Assembly: GCF_001854405.1 (NCBI RefSeq)
Contig: NZ_CP017718.1
Location: 1,302,001 to 1,366,000 of the forward strand
Direction: 5' to 3'
Source: Hyphomonas sp. Mor2
GTDB lineage: Bacteria > Pseudomonadota > Alphaproteobacteria > Caulobacterales > Hyphomonadaceae
DNA: 64,000 nucleotides
Shown here: in pieces, positions 46,089-54,963 of the stretch
How positions within the stretch are numbered: the stretch's first letter is position 1
How the letters are laid out: the number at the start of each line of letters is the position of its first letter
Translations under genes and position numbers: made by a program
The notes under the pieces: model-generated
What the model saw: the letters and a program-made list of their open reading frames with translations, nothing else
What the model was told of the DNA's origin: nothing
Databases searched by the model: none

Positions 46089-48296
46089 ATGCACAAATGG
46101 ACCAGTTTCCTGCTTTTTGCGGCCGCGCTTGCGCAGACTGGAATAGCGACAGCACAAGAATCAGCTCCTGCGACCGAGGTGGAGCAGCCAAAAGTTGTGC
46201 TCGACGCCGACAATATCTTTGTCAGCGAAGCCGACAATACAGTGATCGCCGAGGGCAATGTTGAAGCGAAATATGAGGGCCGCATTCTTCGCGCGGATCG
46301 ATTGATCTATTTCCGCGAAACAGACCGGGTTCGGGCCATCGGAAATGTTGTTGTCATCGACGCAGACGGCTCTGAGAGCTTTGCCAATGAGATTGAGACC
46401 AGCAGCAATCTGATCGATGGCTACGCGATTGGGTTTTCGACCCGCACGGCAGAAGGCGGCATCGCCGTTGCGGAGTCTGCCGTACGGTCTTCAGAAGGCT
46501 ACAATGCGCTTGAAAAGATCGTCTATACATCCTGTGAAGTCTGCGATGAAAACGATCGCCCCACTTGGGCCTTGCGTGCGCGGCGAGCTGTTCTCGACGA
46601 GCAATCCGAGATGATGTCCTATCGAGATGCAGTTCTGGAAGTGGCAGGTTTCCCGGTTCTCTACCTGCCTTTTTTCGCTCATCCTGATCCCAGCTCAGAT
46701 CGCCGCTCAGGGTTATTGCCGCCTGATTTTGGCACATCCTCGAAGCTCGGAGTGTATTATCAGCAACCCTATTACTGGGCGATCTCACCTTATCAGGACA
46801 TCACCCTGTCTCCCCGATTGATGGGCAATGTAAACCCGCTGCTGGAGGCACAATATCGCAAACGCTTCTGGTCTGGGTCCGTTCAGGCGGATGTCAGCTT
46901 TACAAACGAGTTTGAATTCGACTCCGATGGGGAGAAATTCGGCGAAAAAGAGTGGCGCGGACACATCTTCGCAGAAGGTGGTTTCGAAATCCGACCCGGT
47001 TGGAGCTGGGGTTTCGCGGTCGAACAGGTCAGCGACGACTTGTATACGCGTCGCTATGATATCGAAGGTGAGAATGGGGATCGCGGTCTTTATGCCGGGC
47101 AGCCGCGCTATCTATTGAATCAACTCTATACGCAGGCGCAGGGGCAGGATTGGTACTTTGACAGTTCACTCCTGACCTTTGAAACCAATCGCGACAATGA
47201 CACCGATGCGCGTCTGCCACGCGCACTGCCGCTGATGTTTGGCGAGAAGCTGTACGACTATGGAAAGTACGGCTCGCTTGCGGTGTCCGGCTCGACCGCA
47301 ATTCTGGAACGCGACTTGGGGGTCGACAGTTATCGCGCCTCTGGCGGCGTCGAGTGGAACGCCAACCGCGTGCTTCCCGGCGGTATTCTGGTCAATCCAT
47401 TCGCTGAAGGACGGTTCGACTATTACCAGCTCGACAATACACCGAGCGGCGTCGGCGAGGTATCCCGCGGCGTTGCCAGTATTGGCTCGCGCGTGTCCTA
47501 CCCTCTGTTTCGACCGGGAAAATATGTCGATCTGATCGTCGAACCAGAAGCGATGGTAGCTTATGGAACATCCGGCGCAAACAACCCCGACATACCAATA
47601 GAAGACAGCCTGTTCTACGAGCTCGATGAGTCGTCCTTGTTTGAAGCCAATGCGGCCTCAGGCTTTGACACTTATGAAGGCGGTAGCAAGGCGTCTCTTG
47701 GGGCAGCCGTCACAGCGCGCTGGAAAAATGGAATGACCATCTCGGCGCTTGGCGGGCGGCGCTGGCGCGACATGAGCGATTCCGTTTTTGATATCGGATC
47801 AAATCTCGACGGCACGGTCTCAGACTGGGTCGCCGGTCTTTCAGCCGATTTTGGCAATCCATTACGGCTCGAGACACGCGTCCGTCTCGATGATGATGAT
47901 CTGAATCTCAATCGCATCGATGCACGCATCAATACGAATTTCTGGCGTTTTAGAGCCAATGCCCGTTACTACCGGATTGATGGTAGCATTACGAATTCCG
48001 GTCTGAATGATGAAGGCGTGCAGGTCGTCGCCGATTTCAAGGTGACGGATAATTACTTCTTCCTGTACGGACTCAGTCGCGACATTTCCGGACGTGTGGA
48101 CTCCCAAGGCAGCTTGTCCGACCCGCGCGATATCAGTCAATCCATCGGCGTCGCCTATGAAGATGATTGCTCTCGCTTCGAAGTCTCTTTTGAACGCTCC
48201 GAAGCCATTGACCGAACGCTCGGGCCGACCGATTCGATCAAATTCCGATTCGCATTGAAAACATTGGGCGGACTCGGATCCGACAATGTGAACTAG
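46089..48296 (+). CDS. lptD: LPS-assembly outer-membrane protein LptD
   Basis: Beta-barrel that, with LptE, inserts LPS into the outer leaflet. The 735 aa start with a signal peptide (MHKWTSFLLFAAALAQ...TAQE), then an LptA-like N-terminal jellyroll (NTVIAEGNVEAKYEGRILRADRLIYF). A conserved cysteine segment TSCEVCDENDRPTW follows, then a long beta-strand-rich barrel ending in an aromatic/aliphatic strand (KFRFALKTLGG). The ATG at 46089 has GGAGTCGCAGA upstream. It leads the lptD-surA-pdxA-rsmA operon, as in E. coli. Confidence 0.94.
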   Translation: MHKWTSFLLFAAALAQTGIATAQESAPATEVEQPKVVLDADNIFVSEADNTVIAEGNVEAKYEGRILRADRLIYFRETDRVRAIGNVVVIDADGSESFANEIETSSNLIDGYAIGFSTRTAEGGIAVAESAVRSSEGYNALEKIVYTSCEVCDENDRPTWALRARRAVLDEQSEMMSYRDAVLEVAGFPVLYLPFFAHPDPSSDRRSGLLPPDFGTSSKLGVYYQQPYYWAISPYQDITLSPRLMGNVNPLLEAQYRKRFWSGSVQADVSFTNEFEFDSDGEKFGEKEWRGHIFAEGGFEIRPGWSWGFAVEQVSDDLYTRRYDIEGENGDRGLYAGQPRYLLNQLYTQAQGQDWYFDSSLLTFETNRDNDTDARLPRALPLMFGEKLYDYGKYGSLAVSGSTAILERDLGVDSYRASGGVEWNANRVLPGGILVNPFAEGRFDYYQLDNTPSGVGEVSRGVASIGSRVSYPLFRPGKYVDLIVEPEAMVAYGTSGANNPDIPIEDSLFYELDESSLFEANAASGFDTYEGGSKASLGAAVTARWKNGMTISALGGRRWRDMSDSVFDIGSNLDGTVSDWVAGLSADFGNPLRLETRVRLDDDDLNLNRIDARINTNFWRFRANARYYRIDGSITNSGLNDEGVQVVADFKVTDNYFFLYGLSRDISGRVDSQGSLSDPRDISQSIGVAYEDDCSRFEVSFERSEAIDRTLGPTDSIKFRFALKTLGGLGSDNVN

Positions 48297-48347
48297 GCGC
48301 TAACCGCAGTATCGACACATTGCAGCCACGTGCGTTGCGCATTGTTC

Positions 48348-48372
48348 AGCAAGCGTTATGTTCCGGCTTGCT
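48348..48372 (+). other. inverted repeat between lptD and surA
   Basis: AGCAAGC / GCTTGCT perfect 7-bp arms with an 11-nt loop, 36 bp before the surA start. A short A-run follows rather than T. Possible mRNA stabiliser or attenuator; weak evidence. Confidence 0.3.
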
Positions 48373-48408
48373 AAAACGCGGTCTGAAAACCGTCGCAGGA
48401 GATAGAGT

Positions 48409-49659
48409 ATGTTTCGGTCACTAGCCTTGGCGTCGATGATGGCATTTGCCGCCTGCGGGCATACGCACGCACAAGACACCGCGCCAGCCGCCCCTGAGGC
48501 GCTTCAGATCGAAGGGATCGTCGCAGTCGTGAACGATGATCCGATCTCCTTTACGGATGTTCGTCAACGTGCCCGTTTGCTCCTGCTTAGTCTTGGCGGA
48601 CGGCAGCCAACCCAGGAGCAAGTGCAGCAGATCACTGCTCAAGCGCTGGAACAGCTGATCGATGAAAAACTGCAACTGCAGGAAGCGGCCGAGTATGAAG
48701 TTGAAGTCAGCGACAATGAAATCGCCAGTTCGATTGATCGCCTGGCGCAGCAATCCGGCCTAACCCGCGACTCGCTCGTTGCCAGCCTTTTGCAATCTGG
48801 CATTAATCCGACCAGCCTCGAAGATCAGACCCGGGCCGATATCGCCTGGCGACGGATCATGAGTGGGCTCTACGGATCACGTATCCGAATTTCGGACAAC
48901 CAGATTCAGGAACAACTGAAGCGGTTCCAGGCAGACGCAAAAAAAGAACAATACCTGATCTCCGAGATCTTTCTGTTTGCACCAACACCCGAAGACAAGG
49001 AGCAGGCACTGAATGCCGCGAATTCGATCCTCGAACAGCTCCGCGCCGGTGCCCCATTTGAAGTTGCCGCACAGCGCTTTTCTTCAGCGCCGACCGCAGC
49101 AACCGGAGGTGATATGGATTGGGTCGTTCTCGATGATTTCGAGGATGAACGCAAAACTGCGCTGCAAGCGATGACCGAACCTGGTTTCACGCCCCCGATC
49201 GAAGTCGAAGATGGCGTCTACCTGATCAGCATGCGCGGCAAACGTGATCCGTCTGATTCGACGACGGTGGTGGATGTCACACGCCTGACGGTCAACAATG
49301 GCAGTGAAGCAGACCTTCGGGCCGCCCTTGATCGGATCGAGGGCTGTTCGGATGTCGAAACAACGGCCGACGCGGACGAGAACCTCCGCGCCGTCTCGCT
49401 GAGCGATCTCAATGTCGAAGACCTGGGCCCAGAAGGACGGTCCATGGTCACCACTACCCCGATTGGTGAAGCGACCGATATATTCGCGCAGTCGGGCACT
49501 CTGGCAGTCATGTATGTTTGCGATCGCCGAGACGATGTCGAAGCGGTGCCTACGAGGGACCAGATCGAAGATCGCCTGTTTGGCGAGCAGCTTGGTATGA
49601 TTTCTGAGCGCAGCCTTCGCAACCTTCGCCGGGAAGCGACGATTATTCGCCGCCAGTAA
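48409..49659 (+). CDS. surA: peptidylprolyl isomerase / OMP chaperone SurA
   Basis: Periplasmic chaperone escorting unfolded outer-membrane proteins, including LptD. The 416 aa have an N-terminal signal sequence (MFRSLALASMMAFAACGHTHAQD). Its FAAC could be a weak lipobox, or cleavage may be after AHA. The SurA N-domain follows (EGIVAVVNDDPISFTDV...QLIDEKLQLQEA), then one good parvulin domain (about 180-285, SSAPTAATGGDMDWV) and a degenerate second one with two extra cysteines. It sits between lptD and pdxA. Confidence 0.92.
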   Translation: MFRSLALASMMAFAACGHTHAQDTAPAAPEALQIEGIVAVVNDDPISFTDVRQRARLLLLSLGGRQPTQEQVQQITAQALEQLIDEKLQLQEAAEYEVEVSDNEIASSIDRLAQQSGLTRDSLVASLLQSGINPTSLEDQTRADIAWRRIMSGLYGSRIRISDNQIQEQLKRFQADAKKEQYLISEIFLFAPTPEDKEQALNAANSILEQLRAGAPFEVAAQRFSSAPTAATGGDMDWVVLDDFEDERKTALQAMTEPGFTPPIEVEDGVYLISMRGKRDPSDSTTVVDVTRLTVNNGSEADLRAALDRIEGCSDVETTADADENLRAVSLSDLNVEDLGPEGRSMVTTTPIGEATDIFAQSGTLAVMYVCDRRDDVEAVPTRDQIEDRLFGEQLGMISERSLRNLRREATIIRRQ

Positions 49660-49664
49660 TTCTC

Positions 49665-50678
49665 TTGTCGGACGCGTTACAGCCTCTTGCGGTGACGATG
49701 GGTGACCCCGCGGGATGCGGCCCTCAAATCACCTGCAAAGCTTGGTCTGCTCTAGCTGGGTCAGATGGCACACCGTTTTGCGTCATCGGAGATGCGCGTC
49801 TCTACAAAGACGTCATTCCCGTGCAACCCATTACGGATATTCTGGAAACGAGCGCTGTTTTTCAATCCGCCTTACCGATCCTTCCCGTTGAGATCGATGG
49901 GTTTGACATCGTCAAAGCCGGACAATCGTCTCCTGTTGGCGCAGCGGCGACGATTGACAGTATTCAGCGCGCGACGGAACTCTGCCTGACCGGCGCGGCG
50001 AGCGGCATGGTCACGAATCCCATCTCTAAAGCGGTTTTGTATGAGGCCGGATTTTCTCACCCAGGACACACCGAATACATCGCCGAGTTGTGCAGCGCGA
50101 ATTCAAATCACCCCATCAAGCCCGTCATGATGCTGGTGGGGGGCGGGTTGAAAGTCTCTTTGGCAACAATCCATGTTCCGCTGACTGAAGTGGTCACACA
50201 GCTGACTCCGTCCAGCCTGAGCCAGATCGCCACCATCACGGATACCGCATTACGCAGAGACTTTGGGATCGCGCATCCGCGTCTTGCCTTCACGGGGCTA
50301 AACCCACATGCGGGCGAGAATGGAACGATTGGGTCGGAGGAGCGCGATCTGATCAATCCAATCGCGGCGCACCTTCGCGGGGACGGGATCGATATCTGTG
50401 ATGCCCGTTCCGCTGACACCGTCTTCCATGAAGCGCTGAACGGCGCTTTTGATGCCATCATTGCGATGACTCATGACCAGGGGCTGATTCCCGTCAAAAC
50501 GCTGGACATGTGGGGCGGCGTCAACACAACGCTTGGCCTGCCAATCGTTCGCACCAGCCCGGACCATGGCACGGCCTATGACGCCGCTGGTGATGGATCC
50601 GCCAGGCCGGACAGTCTGATCGCTGCCATCAAACTGGCACAGACGATGATTTCGCACCGGGCACGTCACGATGGTTGA
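49665..50678 (+). CDS. pdxA: 4-hydroxythreonine-4-phosphate dehydrogenase PdxA
   Basis: NAD-dependent step of deoxyxylulose-5-phosphate-dependent pyridoxal phosphate synthesis. 337 aa with PLAVTMGDPAGCGPQITCKAW (N-terminal family motif), SGMVTNPISKAVLYEAGFSHPGHTEYIAEL with metal-ligand His residues, FTGLNPHAGENGTIG, and the C-terminal HGTAYDAAGDGSARPDSLI. The only sensible start is a TTG at 49665, 6 bp after surA; the next ATG lies inside the conserved motif. Its stop overlaps rsmA by 8 bp. Confidence 0.95.
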   Translation: MSDALQPLAVTMGDPAGCGPQITCKAWSALAGSDGTPFCVIGDARLYKDVIPVQPITDILETSAVFQSALPILPVEIDGFDIVKAGQSSPVGAAATIDSIQRATELCLTGAASGMVTNPISKAVLYEAGFSHPGHTEYIAELCSANSNHPIKPVMMLVGGGLKVSLATIHVPLTEVVTQLTPSSLSQIATITDTALRRDFGIAHPRLAFTGLNPHAGENGTIGSEERDLINPIAAHLRGDGIDICDARSADTVFHEALNGAFDAIIAMTHDQGLIPVKTLDMWGGVNTTLGLPIVRTSPDHGTAYDAAGDGSARPDSLIAAIKLAQTMISHRARHDG

Positions 50679-51531
50679 TCGGCCTGAACTGACCCAGGCG
50701 CGCGCCCGCAAGACGCTCGGCCAGCATTTCCTGTTCGACCCTGATATCCTTAAACGGACTGCACTGGCGGCAGGTCCTGTGGAGGGACGAACAGTGATTG
50801 AGGTGGGCCCCGGTCCCGGCGGCCTGACCCGAGCGATCCTTGATGCAGGTGCCAGAAGTTTGACCTGTATCGAGGCGGATTCGCGATTCGCAGAGGCTCT
50901 GGGCGATTGGCCGGAAACCCACGATCAGAGGCTCTCCGTCCTCCAACAAGACGCCCGAAAGGTCGACTGGAGCAACCTGTCCGCTGTACGTTCGGCCGAT
51001 CAACCAGTCATGATTGTCGCCAATCTCCCCTACAATGTGGGCACGCCTTTGCTGGTCACCTGGCTGAAAGCTGGAGCCTGGCGGGGAGAGATGGCTTTGA
51101 TGTTTCAAAAAGAAGTTGCCGAACGGGCCTGCGCCAAGCCCGGTGACCGCCACTATGGGCGTCTCGCGGTCCTCACTGCCGCTGTATGCGACGCGCATAT
51201 CGCCTTCACATTGCCGCCCGGTGCCTTTCGGCCGCCCCCGAAAGTCGAGTCCGCGGTCGCTGTTTTCAAGCCGCTCACGACGAGCGCACGCTACGAGGAT
51301 CTGGCAAACCTCGAAAAAATAACAACGGCCGCATTCGGACAACGTCGCAAGATGTTACGGGCGTCGCTCAAGTCCCTTGCCAAGACGGTGCAGCTGGACC
51401 CTGTGCATTGGCTCGAATCCTGCAAAGTAGACCCAACGTCGAGAGCGGAAACTCTGACACAGGAAGACTTCAGAGCGCTCACCGATAGGTTTGGGGAGGC
51501 TTCAAATGCGGATAGTGCTGGCCAAAGGTGA
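50671..51531 (+). CDS. rsmA: 16S rRNA (A1518/A1519-N6)-dimethyltransferase RsmA (KsgA)
   Basis: Dimethylates two adjacent adenosines near the 16S 3' end, a late 30S checkpoint. 286 aa with RKTLGQHFLFDPDI at the N-terminus, SAM motif I VIEVGPGPGGLTRAIL, motif IV NLPYNVGTPLL, and FRPPPKVESAVAVF. It is coupled to pdxA by an 8-bp overlap and overlaps the aldose epimerase gene by 26 bp. The lptD-surA-pdxA-rsmA order matches E. coli. Confidence 0.97.
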   Translation: MVDRPELTQARARKTLGQHFLFDPDILKRTALAAGPVEGRTVIEVGPGPGGLTRAILDAGARSLTCIEADSRFAEALGDWPETHDQRLSVLQQDARKVDWSNLSAVRSADQPVMIVANLPYNVGTPLLVTWLKAGAWRGEMALMFQKEVAERACAKPGDRHYGRLAVLTAAVCDAHIAFTLPPGAFRPPPKVESAVAVFKPLTTSARYEDLANLEKITTAAFGQRRKMLRASLKSLAKTVQLDPVHWLESCKVDPTSRAETLTQEDFRALTDRFGEASNADSAGQR

Positions 51532-52369
51532 CATGCTCCTTGAGCTGGATCCATGCGCCGGAGGATCAATCAGCAAGCTCAAACATCGCGATCTGGACGT
51601 CCTGCGTCCGGCACCGGATCGATGCGGACCGGCCTTCGATCCTCGTAAGTACGCAGCGTTTCCTATGACCCCATTCGTCGGCCGTATCCATAACGGCCAA
51701 TTCACCGCTTGCGGCAAATCAATCGAGCTGCACGCAAATCTCCCCCCCGAGCCCCACGCCATTCACGGGCATGGTTGGCAGGATGTCTGGAAAGTCGAAA
51801 AGCAGGCCAAGATCAGCGCCACTCTTCTCTATCATCACGCTGCCGATGCCTGGCCGTGGACCTATGATGCACGTCAAACCTTCCGCCTGACGGAAGACGG
51901 ACTGATCGTCGAACTCTCAGTGGAGAATCTGAGCGATACACCGATGCCGGCAGGCCTCGGGTGGCACCCCTATTTCCCGCGCGAAGGCGCGACATTAATC
52001 GTACCAACGACCCATATCTGGAATGTTGAAGCTGACTCGGGAGAAAATTCGCCAAGCGATGTGAAGATTATTGAAGATCTTTCCCGCGCCAGGATAGTTC
52101 AGGATTTGACCCTCGATACCACTTTTTCCGTCGAGACCGGCACGATCGAGATCAACTGGCCGACGCATGGGGTCACCCTCAAGTCAGATCCGATCTTCAC
52201 CCACGCCACGATCTTTGTCCCTCCAGGTGAAGACTATTTCTGCGCGGAACCGATCACGCATGCACCGAACGCGGTGAATAGTGAGCTCGGATCGGATGTC
52301 ACCGGTCTGAAATGGCTCGAGCCGGGACAAGCCCTGACCGGCAGGATCAGGGTTTCAGTCATCCACTAA
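51506..52369 (+). CDS. aldose 1-epimerase family protein
   Basis: 287-aa beta-sandwich mutarotase/epimerase. Catalytic His residues are suggested by HAIHGHGWQDVW (about 86-97) and LGWHPYFP (about 152-159), and the acidic base may lie in PPGEDYFCAEPITHAPNAVN near the C-terminus. GGGGAGG precedes the ATG at 51506, inside the end of rsmA. Substrate unknown. It is convergent with gmk, the two genes overlapping by 4 bp. Confidence 0.88.
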   Translation: MRIVLAKGDMLLELDPCAGGSISKLKHRDLDVLRPAPDRCGPAFDPRKYAAFPMTPFVGRIHNGQFTACGKSIELHANLPPEPHAIHGHGWQDVWKVEKQAKISATLLYHHAADAWPWTYDARQTFRLTEDGLIVELSVENLSDTPMPAGLGWHPYFPREGATLIVPTTHIWNVEADSGENSPSDVKIIEDLSRARIVQDLTLDTTFSVETGTIEINWPTHGVTLKSDPIFTHATIFVPPGEDYFCAEPITHAPNAVNSELGSDVTGLKWLEPGQALTGRIRVSVIH

Positions 52370-53010
52370 AGCTCGCCGAGCAGACGCCGAACATGGTCCT
52401 CGAGCTTGTGCTCGCGCAGGCGTTTGGTGCGTTCCACCAATAGAATGCGGCGCAGCTTGCCATACGCCTCTTCGAGATCGTCATTGACGATGCAATAGTC
52501 ATAACGACGCCAGTGCAGAATTTCGGCCTGAGCGTCTCTCATTCGTCTCGCCACCATGTCCGGTGTTGAGCCTTCTCTCGCCGCGAGGCGAGATTCCAGC
52601 GCTTCTATGCTTGGTGGAAGCACGAAAACCGACACACAATCATTCGGCATTTGATCATGCAGTGCGTCAGCGCCCTGCCAGTCGACATCGAACAGTACAT
52701 CATTTCCGGCTTCGAGCTGCGCCACCGTGTCCACGCGCGGCGTTCCGTAATAACGATCAAAGACCTTCGCCCATTCGAGGAACTCCCGACCTGCAATCAT
52801 CCGCCTGAAATCATCCTCTGAACGAAAATGGTAGTCGATCCCGTCCGTCTCATTCGGGCGAGGTTCCCGGGTGGTCGCGGAAACAGAGAGGACCACATCG
52901 TCGAATTCCTTCATGAGCATCCGGGCAAGGGTCGTCTTGCCCGCCCCGGAAGGGCTGGAGATCACCAGCATGAGGCCACGACGCGGGTCCTGTTCGGCGC
53001 TATTCGACAT
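52366..53010 (-). CDS. gmk: guanylate kinase
   Basis: Phosphorylates GMP to GDP. 214 aa with P-loop VISSPSGAGKTTLARML (about 14-30), the GMP-binding stretch SVSATTREPRPNETDGIDYHF and the lid region REFLEWAKVFDRYYGTP. The ATG at 53010 has AAGGAGCAAGCCGCGA upstream and lies inside the last codons of yicC. It is last in the fabD-to-gmk run. Confidence 0.97.
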   Translation of the reverse strand: MSNSAEQDPRRGLMLVISSPSGAGKTTLARMLMKEFDDVVLSVSATTREPRPNETDGIDYHFRSEDDFRRMIAGREFLEWAKVFDRYYGTPRVDTVAQLEAGNDVLFDVDWQGADALHDQMPNDCVSVFVLPPSIEALESRLAAREGSTPDMVARRMRDAQAEILHWRRYDYCIVNDDLEEAYGKLRRILLVERTKRLREHKLEDHVRRLLGEL

Positions 53011-53881
53011 TCGCGGCTTGCTCCTTGAACTGATCAATCACGCTTTTGAGCGCGAGTCCCGCATTCGTCAAATCGAGCGAAGCAGATTTCGAGCACAGCG
53101 TATTCGCTTCTCTGTTCAGCTCCTGAGCGAGAAATCCGAGATCGCGGCCTACGGCGCCGTCACTCTCAATCAAGGATTGTCCGCGCGCAATGTGCGCTTG
53201 TAAGCGATCCAGCTCTTCCGTGACGTCGGCCTTCGTGGCCAGAACCGCGATCTCTGTCGCCAGACGTTCGTCCGAGAGCACGCCTTCGGAATCAAACTCC
53301 GCGATGCGTGTACGATACTTCTCGGCGAGGGCGGATTTTTGCGTTTCCGCGTATTGAAGGGCATCGCGGGTGTGCGCTGCCATCTCAGACAATTGTCCGG
53401 TGAACAGCCTTTTCAGCTCAGCACCTTCCTCAATCCGTCGACCATGAAGCGCAGTAACGATCTTTTTGCCAGACTCGATCAGGGCCTCCATGGCGCCGTC
53501 AATTTCGTTCAAGTCGCGCATGGATAGTGTCTCTGCTTCTACCACGCCGCGAATCCCCATCAGCGTTGCCAGCGCCGGTCCTGTGGCCAGGGCCCCCTCG
53601 GCACGCTCATAGGCGGCCATCAGGGTTGCAAGGACGTCTTCATTAATGCTGACCGTCTCAGCGCCAGACAATTCGATCCTCAGGCCAATTTGCAGGCTTC
53701 CACGTTTGAACGTGGCACTGATCGTCTTGCGAACAGCTTGATCGACCGCTTCCAGTCCGGACGGCATATTCACCCGCACGTCGAGGCCCTTGCCATTGAC
53801 GCTGCGCGCTTCCCAACTCCAGCTGCCCCACTCGGCTTCTTCGCTGATACGCGCGAAGCCGGTCATCCCGGAAATTCCCAT
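53000..53881 (-). CDS. yicC: YicC family endoribonuclease
   Basis: 293 aa. N-terminal YicC_N domain starts MGISGMTGFARISEE and includes WEARSVNGKGLDVRVNMPSGLE. The C-terminal DUF1732 domain has DVTEELDRLQAHIARGQSLI and REANTLCSKSASLDLTNAGL. Family members have been described as RNA endonucleases. The start ATG shares its A with the TGA of mltG (TGATG), so translation is coupled. The order mltG-yicC-gmk is widespread in alphaproteobacteria. Confidence 0.92.
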   Translation of the reverse strand: MGISGMTGFARISEEAEWGSWSWEARSVNGKGLDVRVNMPSGLEAVDQAVRKTISATFKRGSLQIGLRIELSGAETVSINEDVLATLMAAYERAEGALATGPALATLMGIRGVVEAETLSMRDLNEIDGAMEALIESGKKIVTALHGRRIEEGAELKRLFTGQLSEMAAHTRDALQYAETQKSALAEKYRTRIAEFDSEGVLSDERLATEIAVLATKADVTEELDRLQAHIARGQSLIESDGAVGRDLGFLAQELNREANTLCSKSASLDLTNAGLALKSVIDQFKEQAANVE

Positions 53882-54906
53882 CAATTCTCCCGTTCGCGCG
53901 CGATCTCACCGCGCTCATAGGCACGGTATGCGGCGACATTTTTCCTGTGTTCTGCATAGGTTTTGGCAAACAGATGCCCGCCTTTGCCGTCGGCCACGAA
54001 GAACACATAATCGGTCTGTGGCGGATCCAGAACCGCGGCAATGGCATCCCGTCCGGGATTACAAATTGGCGTCTTCGGCAAACCATCAATCTGATACGTA
54101 TTCCAATCCGTCTTGCGATCGATTTCCGAACGATAAAGCGTCCGGCGCTGCCCTCGGCTGTTGAACAAGGGTTCTCCTCGGGAAACACCATAGATAATCG
54201 TCGGATCGCTCTCGAGCCGCATGCCCTTTTTCAAACGACCGACAAACAGTCCGGCGACGATGGGGCGCTCATCCGCAGACGCCGTTTCCTTTTCCACCAC
54301 AGAAGCCAGGATCACAGCCTCTTCCGGTGTGCTGATCGGTAATCCTTCTTGCCGTGTCGGCCAGAGTTCCTCCAACAAGGCCAGCTGAGCGGCTTCCATC
54401 CGCTCCAGGAATTGCGTGCGAGTGGTGTTCGCTCCGAAGGCGTATGTATCCGGTAGCAGGACACCTTCGGCAAATTCGCGATCTGGCATGTCGCCCGTCA
54501 GGCGGTCTGCCGCCTCGATCCGTCGAAGGATCTGAGCCGTGGTCAAACCTTCGGGAATGGTGAGACGATACTCAATAACATCGCCCTCGATGAACTGTTC
54601 CAGAATCTCAACCACGCTGGAACGAGCCGGAACGACATAGGAACCAGCTTTCAGATCAGTTTCCACATCATCCAGTCGCGCCTGCAAGCGAAGGATCCGT
54701 TTGTCTTCAATCAGCCCTTCATCCTCGAGCCGATTAGCGACGCTGGCGAGCGCTTCACCGTTTTCAATCGTGAATTCATATTCTGCCACCAAGGGGCCTG
54801 GCTTGGCGACTTCACCCTGCAGCCAGAACCAGCCATAAGCGGCGGCGCCACCGGCAATGATGGCGATCACTATTATCAACGCGAAAAGAGCTTTTAGAAA
54901 ACGCAT
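53881..54906 (-). CDS. mltG: endolytic murein transglycosylase MltG
   Basis: Inner-membrane-anchored transglycosylase that terminates nascent glycan strands. 341 aa with one N-terminal transmembrane helix (MRFLKALFALIIVIAIIAG), a LysM-like segment (YEFTIENGEALASVANRLED), and the YceG domain with the catalytic Glu in ILASVVEKETAS (about 215). Further marks are LESDPTIIYGVSRG and DGLPKTPICNPG. It is 57 bp downstream of fabF and coupled to yicC. Confidence 0.95.
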   Translation of the reverse strand: MRFLKALFALIIVIAIIAGGAAAYGWFWLQGEVAKPGPLVAEYEFTIENGEALASVANRLEDEGLIEDKRILRLQARLDDVETDLKAGSYVVPARSSVVEILEQFIEGDVIEYRLTIPEGLTTAQILRRIEAADRLTGDMPDREFAEGVLLPDTYAFGANTTRTQFLERMEAAQLALLEELWPTRQEGLPISTPEEAVILASVVEKETASADERPIVAGLFVGRLKKGMRLESDPTIIYGVSRGEPLFNSRGQRRTLYRSEIDRKTDWNTYQIDGLPKTPICNPGRDAIAAVLDPPQTDYVFFVADGKGGHLFAKTYAEHRKNVAAYRAYERGEIAREREN

Positions 54907-54963
54907 GCAGACGCAAAGTCCTGTTTTGGCCCCAGCGTTTGATTGGTCGCGTTAGTCGCGGGT